A stretch of DNA of 64,000 bases, taken from assembly GCF_016827595.1 (NCBI RefSeq), contig NZ_JAECMS010000002.1, forward strand, positions 868,001 through 932,000, given 5' to 3'. Positions 42,126-52,100 of this stretch are shown piece by piece. This DNA is from Luteirhabdus pelagi. Lineage in GTDB: Bacteria > Bacteroidota > Bacteroidia > Flavobacteriales > Flavobacteriaceae. Under the pieces are notes generated by a model. It had not been told where the DNA came from and searched no databases. It saw nothing but the letters and a program-made list of their open reading frames with translations. Position numbers and translations under genes: made by a program. Every line of letters begins with the position of its first letter. Position 1 is the first letter of the stretch.

Positions 42126-43366
42126 TGCTTAAGCGACTTACAGTAGTAATAACACTATTAATCGCGAGTTCGGCCCTGGCTCAACAGGGAACAGTTTCTC
42201 CTTACTCGTTTTACGGAATCGGTACCTTAAAATTTAAGGGTACTGCGGAAAATCGGATGATGGGAGGGCTTAGTACGTATTCCGATAGTATTCACCTTAA
42301 TATCCAAAACCCAGCTGGGGTGGCAGGATTGCGATTGGTGAATTTTAGCTTGGGCGGAAGCCATAAATATGAGACGCAAGATTCTAATACAGAATCGCAG
42401 CAATCTTCTACTACCTCCTTAGATTATTTGGCTATCGGTATTCCGATGGGTAAATTCGGGGCGAGCTTTGGTCTTATCCCATATACTTCTGTCGGCTATC
42501 GATTGCAGACTGAAACCGAATCATCCTTGACCCAATACACTGGTTCTGGTGGATTGAATAGGATTTTCTTGGCTTTTGGCTATGAAGTAACACCGAAACT
42601 AAGCGTTGGTGTCGATGTGAATTACAACTTTGGTACAATAGAGAATAAGGCGGTCGATATTATCGATCAGGTTCAATTTGCTACAAGGGAAATCAACGAA
42701 AGCGAATTACTTGGGTTTAGTTATAATTTCGGAGCACAGTATAAAACAATGGTTTCCGAAAACCTTGAGCTATCAACTTCTATAAGTTATACCCCTGAAA
42801 CAGACTTTACCTCGGAAAACAATCGTAGAATTGCTACTATTGTTATTAATAGTGCAGGAAATGAAGGTACGGTAGACGAGCGCGATATCAATGTGGGTAA
42901 TACGGAGTTTACATTCCCTTCTCAGCTAACATTGGGTGCCGGAATCGGAGCACCTAAAAAATGGTTTGTTGGAGCGGAATATACCAATCAAAAAACTAGT
43001 AATTTTACAAACCGGACCTTTACGTTGGATAATGTGGAATTTAATGATGCCTCCAAATATAGAATTGGAGGATTCTATATCCCTAATTATAACGGATATG
43101 GCAGTTATTGGAAACGTGTGGTATATAGGGCTGGATTTCGCATGGAAGAAACCGGCATAACCTTGAATGGGCAAGACATTAACGAGTTTGGCATATCTTT
43201 TGGAGTAGGATTACCTGTCGGAAGGTTATTCTCCAATGTGAACCTCGGATTCGAGGTTGGTAGCCGCGGAACAAAGGATGCCGGGCTTATACAAGAGAAT
43301 TTTTTCAATGCCTTCTTAAGTTTATCGCTTAACGATAAATGGTTCCAAAAAAGATATATTGATTAA
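42125..43366 (+). CDS. Outer membrane beta-barrel protein (FadL/OmpP1-like)
   Basis: The start is the ATG at 42125, overlapping the coaX stop by one base; the TTG just before it adds only one residue. A signal peptide (MLKRLTVVITLLIASSALAQ) is followed by VSPYSFYGIGTLKFKGTAENR and IQNPAGVAGLRLVNFSLGGS, which resemble the N-terminal hatch and first strands of FadL-like barrels found in Bacteroidota. It has 413 residues. The function is probably uptake of hydrophobic compounds or envelope integrity; the ligand is unknown. Confidence 0.78.
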   Translation: MLKRLTVVITLLIASSALAQQGTVSPYSFYGIGTLKFKGTAENRMMGGLSTYSDSIHLNIQNPAGVAGLRLVNFSLGGSHKYETQDSNTESQQSSTTSLDYLAIGIPMGKFGASFGLIPYTSVGYRLQTETESSLTQYTGSGGLNRIFLAFGYEVTPKLSVGVDVNYNFGTIENKAVDIIDQVQFATREINESELLGFSYNFGAQYKTMVSENLELSTSISYTPETDFTSENNRRIATIVINSAGNEGTVDERDINVGNTEFTFPSQLTLGAGIGAPKKWFVGAEYTNQKTSNFTNRTFTLDNVEFNDASKYRIGGFYIPNYNGYGSYWKRVVYRAGFRMEETGITLNGQDINEFGISFGVGLPVGRLFSNVNLGFEVGSRGTKDAGLIQENFFNAFLSLSLNDKWFQKRYID

Positions 43367-43386
43367 ACAGTAAACACTTAAACACT

Positions 43387-44745
43387 ATGAAAACGAAAGC
43401 AATTGCACTTCTAGCCTTCTTGGCCTTGGCCGTAGTCGGTAAAGGGTACTCGCAAATGGATGATTGTAGAGTTCAACACTCGCTATTTGTGGAGCCTGCA
43501 AAAACAAAGAATTATGAGGCAGCACTTCCTCAATATAAAAAGCTGATAAAAGACTGCCCTGCATTTCACGTAACGACATATCAATATGCAGAAAAAATGT
43601 TTAAGCACTTTATCGATGAAGGTGACGAAAGTAAAGTGAATGATTTGATTCAGTCTTATAAACTACGTTTAAAGCACTTTCCTGGAAAAACAAAGGAGGG
43701 TGACGTAGTTGCTGATATTGCCAAATTAAAGTATGAGAATGGTATTGGTACAAAGCAAGAACAATTCAAAGCTTTTGATGAGGCCTTCACTAATTATGAA
43801 GAAGATTTTACAAGTCCAAAAGCATTATATGCCTACTTCTCACTTGCAGTTGAAATGTACGAGGAAGGAAATAAGGATATTCAAGAAGTATTCGACCTTT
43901 ACGATGCTGTAATTGCTAAGATTGAGAAGGAAGAAAACAACCTAGCCTCCAAGCTTACCCAATATATGGACAAGCAAGATGCTGGCGCTAATCTTTCAAG
44001 CAAGGAAGAGCGTTATATGAAGGCGTACGAAAATAACTTGAAGGCCTATGGCCAGGTAAAGGGAAGTGTGAACGGTAAGTTGGGTATTCTAGCTGATTGC
44101 CCAAACCTTATTCCACTATACGAAAAGGATTTTGAAAACAAGAAAGATGACGTTAACTGGTTGAAGCGTGCAGCAGGGCGTCTAAGCGCGAAGGATTGTG
44201 AGACACCACTGTTCTTTAAATTGGTACAACAGCTTCATACATTGGAGCCATCTGCAAAGTCAGCATACTATTTAGGTAAATTGGCGGAGCGCGATGGTAA
44301 ATCCAGCAAGGCTATGGAATATTTTAACCAAGCGGCTGAGTTGGAAACCAACCCTCGCGATAAGGCAAAAGTATATTATAGCCTAGCTGAAAACTTCCGT
44401 AGTAAAGGTAGCTTTAGTCAAGCGCGTTCGTTCTACAACAAAGTATTGGAGATAGAACCTTCGAACGGTCGTGTATATCTGAAACTTGCAGCTATGTACG
44501 CATCAAGTGCAAACAGTTGTGGTAGCACTCCTTTTGAAAAGCGTGCGATTAACTGGAAAGCTGCCGAGATGGCCGATAAGGCGGCCCGTGTAGATGCTTC
44601 GGTTGCCTCTAGCGCAAAAGCTGCAGCAAGTAGCTATAGAGCGCGTGCACCTCAGAAAAGTGATATCTTTAGTGAGGGTATGGCCGGTAAAACCATTACC
44701 TTCAACTGTTGGGTAGGAGGCAGTGTACGGGTTCCGAACCTATAA
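43387..44745 (+). CDS. Secreted TPR-repeat protein
   Basis: The 452-residue protein has a signal peptide (MKTKAIALLAFLALAVVGKG). It has one TPR-like pair near residues 35-60 and three clear tetratricopeptide repeats at about 275-375, for example AYYLGKLAERDGKSSKAMEY and VYYSLAENFRSKGSFSQARS. It has conserved Cys residues (about 27, 58, 235) that might form disulfides. TPR proteins work as scaffolds in the periplasm. It lies in the coaX-LptC run, where flavobacterial genomes usually carry such a gene. Confidence 0.82.
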   Translation: MKTKAIALLAFLALAVVGKGYSQMDDCRVQHSLFVEPAKTKNYEAALPQYKKLIKDCPAFHVTTYQYAEKMFKHFIDEGDESKVNDLIQSYKLRLKHFPGKTKEGDVVADIAKLKYENGIGTKQEQFKAFDEAFTNYEEDFTSPKALYAYFSLAVEMYEEGNKDIQEVFDLYDAVIAKIEKEENNLASKLTQYMDKQDAGANLSSKEERYMKAYENNLKAYGQVKGSVNGKLGILADCPNLIPLYEKDFENKKDDVNWLKRAAGRLSAKDCETPLFFKLVQQLHTLEPSAKSAYYLGKLAERDGKSSKAMEYFNQAAELETNPRDKAKVYYSLAENFRSKGSFSQARSFYNKVLEIEPSNGRVYLKLAAMYASSANSCGSTPFEKRAINWKAAEMADKAARVDASVASSAKAAASSYRARAPQKSDIFSEGMAGKTITFNCWVGGSVRVPNL

Positions 44746-44747
44746 GC

Positions 44748-45323
44748 ATGATCTTATATAAACATTTTAAAAGCGTAATGGTCCTTTTAGGGGCCGTTGC
44801 GCTTTTTTCATGTGAAGGCAACTATAAAAATGTTAAGCAATTGACGCAAAAAGACTATCAGCCGATTGCTATTTGGTCTGACGTAAATTTGAAATATACA
44901 GATTCGGGGAAGGTTGTAACAAACCTCATTTCGCCAGTGGTTCGCGACTATTCTAACCGCGGGTTTCCATATCAGGAATTTCCCGATGGCGTTGAGGTTC
45001 GTTTTTGGAACGACAAAGGTGAAAAAAGTACCGTTACTTCAGATTATGCCATTCGTTACGATGACACCGATTTGGTAGACCTTCGAAATAACGTCCGTGT
45101 TATTACTGCTGATAGTGTGGAACTGAACGCCGATCAATTGTACTGGGATCAAAAAAATAAATGGGTGTTTACCGATCAGCCGTATCGTATAAAATTTAAG
45201 GATGGATCCTTTAATGAAGGAGCGGTAGGGTTTGATTCCAACCAAGATTTTACTACCTTTTTATCGCGAAGAAATGAAGGAGTACAAATTGTAGATACCG
45301 AAAATAACGACAATGGGAAATAA
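44748..45323 (+). CDS. lptC: LptC-like LPS-export periplasmic lipoprotein
   Basis: The start at 44748 is chosen because the longer frame runs back into the TPR gene, and this Met gives a signal with lipobox ALFSCEG. It has 191 residues. The LptC-type jelly-roll is recognisable from KYTDSGKVVTNLISPVVRDY, FPDGVEVRFWNDKGEKSTV, ADSVELNADQLYWDQKNKWV and FNEGAVGFDSNQDFTTF. LptC is the inner-membrane part of the LPS export bridge; here it seems lipid-anchored, the usual Bacteroidota form. It overlaps the next small gene by 11 bases. Confidence 0.85.
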   Translation: MILYKHFKSVMVLLGAVALFSCEGNYKNVKQLTQKDYQPIAIWSDVNLKYTDSGKVVTNLISPVVRDYSNRGFPYQEFPDGVEVRFWNDKGEKSTVTSDYAIRYDDTDLVDLRNNVRVITADSVELNADQLYWDQKNKWVFTDQPYRIKFKDGSFNEGAVGFDSNQDFTTFLSRRNEGVQIVDTENNDNGK

Positions 45324-45510
45324 GATATACCGACTTTTTGAATATGTTTACGTGGCAATGGCATTGTTCTCCATCTATTTGGTTTGGAGCAATTGGGAAA
45401 CCAATCGAAGCCGCGCCTATATCTTTGCATTTTTCGCGGTAGTCGCTATCTTTATGTTTTTCTTTAAAAGACATTTCAGAAAAAAGATAGAAAACCGTTC
45501 CGATAAATAA
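45313..45510 (+). CDS. Small two-helix membrane protein
   Basis: The 65-residue protein has two hydrophobic helices: about 8-25 (LFEYVYVAMALFSIYLVW) and about 32-50 (SRAYIFAFFAVVAIFMFFF), with a basic tail (KRHFRKKIENRSDK). No family name is known to me. Its start overlaps the LptC gene and the CNNM-type gene follows within 25 bases, so it is translated as part of the operon. Confidence 0.72.
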   Translation: MGNKIYRLFEYVYVAMALFSIYLVWSNWETNRSRAYIFAFFAVVAIFMFFFKRHFRKKIENRSDK

Positions 45511-45534
45511 TATGGGAACTTCTTAACCTGGCCT

Positions 45535-46788
45535 TTGGACTACAGTATTTTAATTATCGTACTGATGCTAATCCTTTCCGCGTTCTTCTCGGGGATGGAA
45601 ATAGCCTATGTTTCTTCCAATAAAATCCATATAGAGATTGAAAAGAAGCAAAATGACTTCTTGGCAAGAGTGCTTCAAAAGATAACTAGACGGCCTTCAA
45701 AGTTCATCGCTACCATGTTGGTGGGTAATAATATCGCTTTGGTGGTGTACGGTTTGTATATGGGTGATTTGCTTATGAAGTGGATCCCTCTCGAGGGCTT
45801 TTCCGGATTATTGATGCAAACGCTTATTTCAACTATCGTAATTTTGCTTACTGCCGAATTTCTTCCTAAAGTGTTTTTTCAGATTTATGCGAATAAATTG
45901 GTGAAGGTGTTTGCGGTGCCGGCCTATTTCTTTTATGTCATTTTCTCCTTTATTTCTGAATTTGTCATTTGGATCTCCGATATGGTGCTGAAACTGTTCT
46001 TCAAATCTGAAGGCGATACCGTTCAACTTAGTTTCAGCAAAATGGAACTAGGCAATTACATCAGCGAACAGATGGAAACGGTTGAAGTAGAGGATCAAAT
46101 CGATAGCGAAATTCAAATTTTTCAAAATGCGCTGGACTTTTCTGAAGTGAAATCCAGAGAAGTCATGATTCCCCGTACAGAAGTCGTGGCAGTCGATATT
46201 AAAACAACTCCAAAAGAAGTAGTGTCGTTGTTCGTCGAAACGGGACTTTCGAAAATTTTGGTGTATAAGGAAAACATCGACGACATTCTAGGGTATATCC
46301 ATTCCTTTGAACTGTTCAAAAAACCTGCTACCATCCGAAAAGTGCTGATGCCGGTCATCTTTGTACCCGAAACCATGTTGGCCAAAGATGTGCTGAATAT
46401 CCTAACACGAAAACACAAGAGTGTGGCCGTGGTAATCGATGAGTACGGAGGGACCAGTGGAATTATGACCGTTGAGGATATCATCGAAGAACTTTTTGGT
46501 GAAATTGAAGATGAACACGATAGTGTTGCATTGGTGGAAGAAACCCTTGGCGACGATCGCTACCGCTTTTCTGCTCGCCATGAGGTCGATTACCTTAATG
46601 AAGCCTATAAGCTTGAACTCCCCGAACACGAAAATTATGAAACCTTAGGGGGTTTAATCGTCCATGAAACCGAAGGGATTCCTGAAATAGGCGAAACAGT
46701 TCGTGTGGAAGGGTTTCAGTTTACCATCATAGAAGCGACGAGCACTAAGATCGATTTGGTGGAAGTAACCCTCATCGATGAGGAGTAA
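45535..46788 (+). CDS. CNNM/CorC-HlyC family membrane protein with CBS pair
   Basis: The only start that fits is TTG at 45535, since the frame behind it reaches a stop at 45508 with no ATG or GTG. The order is: a DUF21 membrane domain (about 1-150, with SAFFSGMEIAYVSSNKIHIE), two CBS domains (about 200-320, with REVMIPRTEVVAVD and VDEYGGTSGIMTVEDIIEEL modules), and a CorC_HlyC domain at the end (ETLGGLIVHETEGIPEIGET). This is the layout of magnesium/cobalt efflux proteins and of the GldE-like group. Its role is probably ion handling; the exact ion is unknown. Confidence 0.85.
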   Translation: MDYSILIIVLMLILSAFFSGMEIAYVSSNKIHIEIEKKQNDFLARVLQKITRRPSKFIATMLVGNNIALVVYGLYMGDLLMKWIPLEGFSGLLMQTLISTIVILLTAEFLPKVFFQIYANKLVKVFAVPAYFFYVIFSFISEFVIWISDMVLKLFFKSEGDTVQLSFSKMELGNYISEQMETVEVEDQIDSEIQIFQNALDFSEVKSREVMIPRTEVVAVDIKTTPKEVVSLFVETGLSKILVYKENIDDILGYIHSFELFKKPATIRKVLMPVIFVPETMLAKDVLNILTRKHKSVAVVIDEYGGTSGIMTVEDIIEELFGEIEDEHDSVALVEETLGDDRYRFSARHEVDYLNEAYKLELPEHENYETLGGLIVHETEGIPEIGETVRVEGFQFTIIEATSTKIDLVEVTLIDEE

Positions 46789-46923
46789 CCAAATGTAATT
46801 TCTGATTCCTTCTTTGTATCGCTAGGGTTTTCTATTTTTTTCTCTAGTACAATTTTTTAGGCAAACTTTTTCATAAATAAAGGTAAAATGGTATTTTCGC
46901 CCCTCTATAAATTTGATTGACAG

Positions 46924-49041
46924 ATGGCAGTATTAAACAGTATTCGAAAACGAGGATTTTTCCTTATCCTAATAATTGCCTTGGCGCTTTTTGCCTTCAT
47001 TCTGAGCGATATACTTACGCGCAGTGGGGGTTCTAATAAAGACCAAGATACGGTGGCTACCATAAATGGTACCGATATAAACCGTGTAGAGTTTATGCGA
47101 CAGGTAGAAAATGCCGAGCGATCGCTAGGACCCAATGCACAAAGATCGCAAGCCATCAATATGGTTTGGGAGCGCGAATTGCGAAAAACGTTGTTGGAAG
47201 ATCAGTTCGAGGAACTGGGTATTTCCGTAAGCAAAGAACAGGTAAATGAAGCGCTTCGTACGCGTTTGGCGAACGATCCCTCGTTTCAGAATGAAACAGG
47301 ACAGTTCGATATGGGCATGGTGCAGATGTATGTCAATAATATCCAGAACAACCCTCAGTTGAAAGATCAATGGGATGCCTTCATGCAAAATATTCGTTCT
47401 AGCATTCTTCAACAAACCTATGTGAACCTCGTAAAAGGCGGAATGGTTTCTACCATAGCAGACGGTGAACAACAATATAAATTAGAAAACAATAAGGTAA
47501 GCTTTCAATATGTTCAAATACCATACACATCTATAGCAGATGAAGATGTAACGGTAAGTGAAAGCGAGATTAAGAATTATATCGAAAAACATCCTGCTCA
47601 ATTTGAAGTAGATGCTCAAGCGGATATTCAGTATGTATATTTCGGTGAAGAAGCTTCACAGGAAGATATAGAAGCATCTCGTGAAGATATGCGAGCATTG
47701 CTTAACGAACGAGTGGAGTACAACGAGGTTAGTCAGATTAACGATACCATTCCTGGGTTTCAAAAAGCGACTAACATCGAAGAGTTTATAAATGCAAATT
47801 CCGATAGACCTTATACCGACCGCTGGTATTTCAACAAAGACCTACCTGCGGCACTTGCCGATACAGTGCCTTCTATGAATGAAGGGGCTATTTATGGGCC
47901 GTATCAGGTAGATAATACCTTAAATCTTACCAAAGTGATTGCGGTAGAGCAGTTACCCGATTCTGTACAATCCCGCCACATCCTAATCCGCTATCAAGGA
48001 TTACAGACCGCTTCATCTGATGTTACTAGAACGAAGGAAGAAGCGGAGCAATTGGCCGATAGTTTGGCAACTGTATTGAAACGCGATGAGAGCAAGTTTG
48101 AAGCCTTGGCAACAGAATTCTCTCAAGATCCTGGAAGTGCAGCTAAAGGAGGTGATTTAGGCTACGTTGGGCCAGGCCGAATGGTGCCAGCCTTTAACGA
48201 TTTTATTTTCGACAATGCTTCAGGTACCATCGATGTAGTAGAAACACAATTTGGATATCACGTAGCACAAGTTCAGGAAAAGAAAAACACGCAACGTGCC
48301 GTTAAGTTAGCGACCGTAACTAAGGAGATTGAACCTTCCGAAACGACCATTAATGATGTATTCTCAAAAGCTACAAACTTTGAGGTAGCGGTAAAGGATA
48401 AAGAATTCGAAACTGCTGCAGAAGAGCAAGGTGTGGTGGTACGTCCCGTCAACAAAATGGGAGAACTGGATGCCAATATTCCAGGGGTTGGAAATAACCG
48501 TCCTATCGTAAACTGGGCCTTTAATGAGGAGAGTGAAGTTGGCGATGTAAAACGATTCAATGTTACGGGTGGTTATGTTATCGCACAGCTTACCAGAAGA
48601 AGTGAAAAAGGCTTAATGAGTGTAACGGAAGCATCAGCAACGGTTACCCCTATTCTTCGAAATAAGAAGAAAGCTGAACAAATCCGAAACTCTGTTTCCG
48701 GAAGTACACTACAGGAAATAGCTAGCAGTCAAGGAGTGCAGGTACAATCCGCTACCGCCGTAACCATGGCAAGCCCAACTATCCCTGGCGCAGGTCGTGA
48801 ACCAAAAGTGGTGGGTGCTGCCTTTGGAACTGCCGATGGACAAACTTCAGGATTTATTAATGGAAACAAAGGTGTTTATAAAGTGAAGGTGCTATCGAAA
48901 GAAATGGCGCCTGAAATGGACAACTATACGTCTTATGTAAATCAATTGAACCAAAAGGTAAGTCCGAGCTTGAATTCAAAAATCATCGAAGCGTTGAAAG
49001 CAAACGCCGATATTGAAGATAACAGAGCGAATTTCTATTAG
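46924..49041 (+). CDS. PpiD/SurA-like peptidylprolyl isomerase, membrane-anchored
   Basis: The 705-residue protein has an N-terminal helix (RKRGFFLILIIALALFAFIL) that anchors it in the inner membrane, a SurA_N-like helical region (about 30-200), then a parvulin PPIase domain at about 345-450 with SRHILIRYQG and FSQDPGSAAKGGDLGYVGPG. A second, degenerate parvulin-like part follows. It acts in outer membrane protein folding in the periplasm. It sits downstream of the CNNM gene with its own gap of 135 bases, and a terminator follows it. Confidence 0.9.
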   Translation: MAVLNSIRKRGFFLILIIALALFAFILSDILTRSGGSNKDQDTVATINGTDINRVEFMRQVENAERSLGPNAQRSQAINMVWERELRKTLLEDQFEELGISVSKEQVNEALRTRLANDPSFQNETGQFDMGMVQMYVNNIQNNPQLKDQWDAFMQNIRSSILQQTYVNLVKGGMVSTIADGEQQYKLENNKVSFQYVQIPYTSIADEDVTVSESEIKNYIEKHPAQFEVDAQADIQYVYFGEEASQEDIEASREDMRALLNERVEYNEVSQINDTIPGFQKATNIEEFINANSDRPYTDRWYFNKDLPAALADTVPSMNEGAIYGPYQVDNTLNLTKVIAVEQLPDSVQSRHILIRYQGLQTASSDVTRTKEEAEQLADSLATVLKRDESKFEALATEFSQDPGSAAKGGDLGYVGPGRMVPAFNDFIFDNASGTIDVVETQFGYHVAQVQEKKNTQRAVKLATVTKEIEPSETTINDVFSKATNFEVAVKDKEFETAAEEQGVVVRPVNKMGELDANIPGVGNNRPIVNWAFNEESEVGDVKRFNVTGGYVIAQLTRRSEKGLMSVTEASATVTPILRNKKKAEQIRNSVSGSTLQEIASSQGVQVQSATAVTMASPTIPGAGREPKVVGAAFGTADGQTSGFINGNKGVYKVKVLSKEMAPEMDNYTSYVNQLNQKVSPSLNSKIIEALKANADIEDNRANFY

Positions 49042-49064
49042 AAATCTGAGCATACGTTTTATAG

Positions 49065-49093
49065 AAATCCCGCTTCAACAGCGGGATTTTTTT
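49065..49093 (+). terminator. Intrinsic terminator after the PpiD-like gene
   Basis: AAATCCCGCT (49065-49074) pairs perfectly with AGCGGGATTT (49080-49089), followed by TTTT. Confidence 0.8.
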
Positions 49094-49158
49094 ATTGTAG
49101 GTCTACTTCAAAATACTGCTTTTGAGTATCTTGTATCATATTCCTCACAAGAAATCGT

Positions 49159-52100
49159 ATGAGAGCCGTATTCTTCCTAGTAAGTCTCCTGTTTTTCTTT
49201 GGTCAGACGATGAGTGGCCAAGAAACGGTGCGAATCGATTTCAAGCAAGTGCCTGCTATTTCCAATAAATGGATTTCCGCGATTGCACAAGACCAGCAGG
49301 GTTTTATTTGGATTGGCACACAGGACGGCTTAAATCGTTATGACGGTTATAGAATAGAACGCTTTAGAAGTGTACCTGGCGATGCCAACGCTATTCCAGC
49401 GAATTGGGTACGATCACTTGCAGTAGATTCAATCAGGCGAAATCTTTGGGTCGGTACCTTCGGAGGAGGAGCTTCTGTAATGCGATTGGACACTCTTGCC
49501 TATAAACATTTGATAAATTCCAAGCAATCAGATGTATCGGAACCGCTTATCTATGGCCTCGGTTTTTTTCGCGGAACCACTATTCTTCGAACCGACACCA
49601 ATATTTACGCGATTGATACTGATACCTATGATTCCAAACTTTTGGTCGAAAATACGCGTTTACCCTTTGTTACCGACGGAAATACGCTATATGCCATAAA
49701 GGGAGAAACACTTTTGAAGTGGAAGGACATCTCTTCAGATACACCTGAAACGAACCGTCTATCGCGAACACCAGATTGGATAGCTTCCATACCGGAAAAA
49801 GGGTTACTTATGGGATTTTCAGATACCCTTCATATTAGAAATGGTGGACAAAGAACTTTTCTGCCATTACCAAAACCGTTCGAATCGGTCAGTAATGTGA
49901 AATATCCATGGGTGTATGGTAAAAATGGAAGTACTATATACTCCATTAATATTGAAAACCATCAAGTCTTCTCAATAAATACAAATCTTCCTGATGAAGA
50001 CATCGCGATTCAAACAATGTATATCGATAGGGAGGGATTGTTATGGATTGGCACCAACAAAGGACTGTACGTTCAAAAAAAGTTTAATGCAGGCTTTAAA
50101 AATCATCAGATAGCAAAATTGCACGCCCGACGGTTGTTGGCACGTCACGACACCTTAGTGGTTGCTGGTAATAAAGGGTTGTTTGAAATAATCAAATCGG
50201 AGTATACCAGAATTGGACAGCAACGTTTTCTAAATGCTTTATTATTTGATGGAACTTCCTATTGGACTGGTGGGAATAATGGAAACATGTACCGCGATAC
50301 AGGGGCTTCAGAAACCGAAAACCATAGGCTGCGCGCCAATTCAGGTAATATATATGGTATTGAATTGGACCGGAAGAATAGAATGTGGGTAGGTGCTTGG
50401 GATGCCGTGCACCTTTTGGATGAAAAAGGAGCTATTTTTCATAGTATCGCGTTGCCCTCCGAAGCGAGCGATTCAGAAGCTAAAATCATAAAGACCTTTT
50501 TGGATTCTAGGGATCGTCTATGGTTGATGACCCTAGCGCAGGGCGTGTATAAAATCGAAAACGTTTCCGATTTTGAACCAGGTAGCTTGCTTACTATTAA
50601 GAATTATCGATATGACTCCAATGAACCGATGGGACTCCCGTCAGACATCGTCATGTCTGGAACTGAAGATGCCGATGGGACAATTTGGGCATGTACGGAT
50701 AATGGCTTGGCCTACTTAGATCCTACTTCAGATGCGTTTCGATTACTTTCAATAGACGGTAGGCCCTTTCTTAAGAAAGTGATGGCAGTTGAAGATGATC
50801 GTAGCGGTTACTTATGGATCTCTACCATAGACGATGGGCTATATCGATACCATAAACCCTCAGGCTATCTTCAGCACTATACGACAAACGACGGTCTTAT
50901 TTCCAATGCCTTCCTTTTCGGTTCATCCTGTTTTATACCAGCCAAGAATACGATTGCTTTTGGTACCGATGAAGGAATACAGGAAGTTTTGCTCGATGAA
51001 TTGTCGCGATCGGAACCTCTTGAGCCAGTCATGATTACCAGTTTTTCTGTTGTAGGAGACAATCCAACCGCTACCTTCCAGCCAATTAGTAGTCCATATT
51101 TGGAAACTGTTTCCTTAACCCATAAACAAAACGATTTTAATGTTAGCTTTTCAGGATTACAATTCGGTGAAGCAAATAAGCTGCTGTACCATTATCGCCT
51201 AGACGACGAGCCATGGCGAACTACCGATGTTCAAACCGCATACTTCACCAATGTGCCTTATGGAGCCCATAACTTAGAGGTAACGAGCTCGTATACCGGT
51301 CAGATAGATTCGGGAGCGTTCATAACACAACTTCCTATTTATATCAAACCCCCATGGTACCAAACAGTCTGGGCGTATGTGTTATATGCAGTCCTATTCC
51401 TTTCTATTCTTAGTTTTATTTATATCCTACTGCTACGACAGCGATTGGCAAAGGCAGAAGCGCAAAAGATTCAAGCTATAGATCATGTAAAATCAAAAAT
51501 GTATGCGGATATTTCGCATGAATTCCGCACACCGCTTACCGTAATCGAAGGAGTAACCCAATCGCTATTGCGCGGACAAACATCTTCCGAAGCACAAAAA
51601 CCTCTTCAAACCATTAAAAGAAACAGTCGCGGACTCCTTCATCTGGTAAACCAAATGCTTGACCTTACGTCGCTGGACAATCAACAAATGGAGGTACGGT
51701 ATATCAATGCAGATATCTTGGCCTTCATCAAAAAATACGTCAATGGCTTCCGAACCTTTTCTGAAGCAAGAGATCAAACGCTTACTATCACTTCAGATAT
51801 TGAAGAATTGTATATGGATTTTGACGTCGATAAGCTACAGAAAATCATTAACAACTTACTTTCCAATGCCATCAAGTTCACCCCTAAAAGTGGAAAAATA
51901 GAAGTATTCCTTTCCCAAGTAGAACAACACATCTTTCAAATGAAAATACAGGATTCAGGAAAGGGAATCGCCAAGGAAGAACTACCTAAAATCTTTGATC
52001 GTTATTATAAGACGTTCGATTTGGAGAGCAATCTGGGAAGTGGTATTGGAATGGCATTGACCAAAGAGCTCGTTCAATTACTGGGAGGTAGGATTACTGT

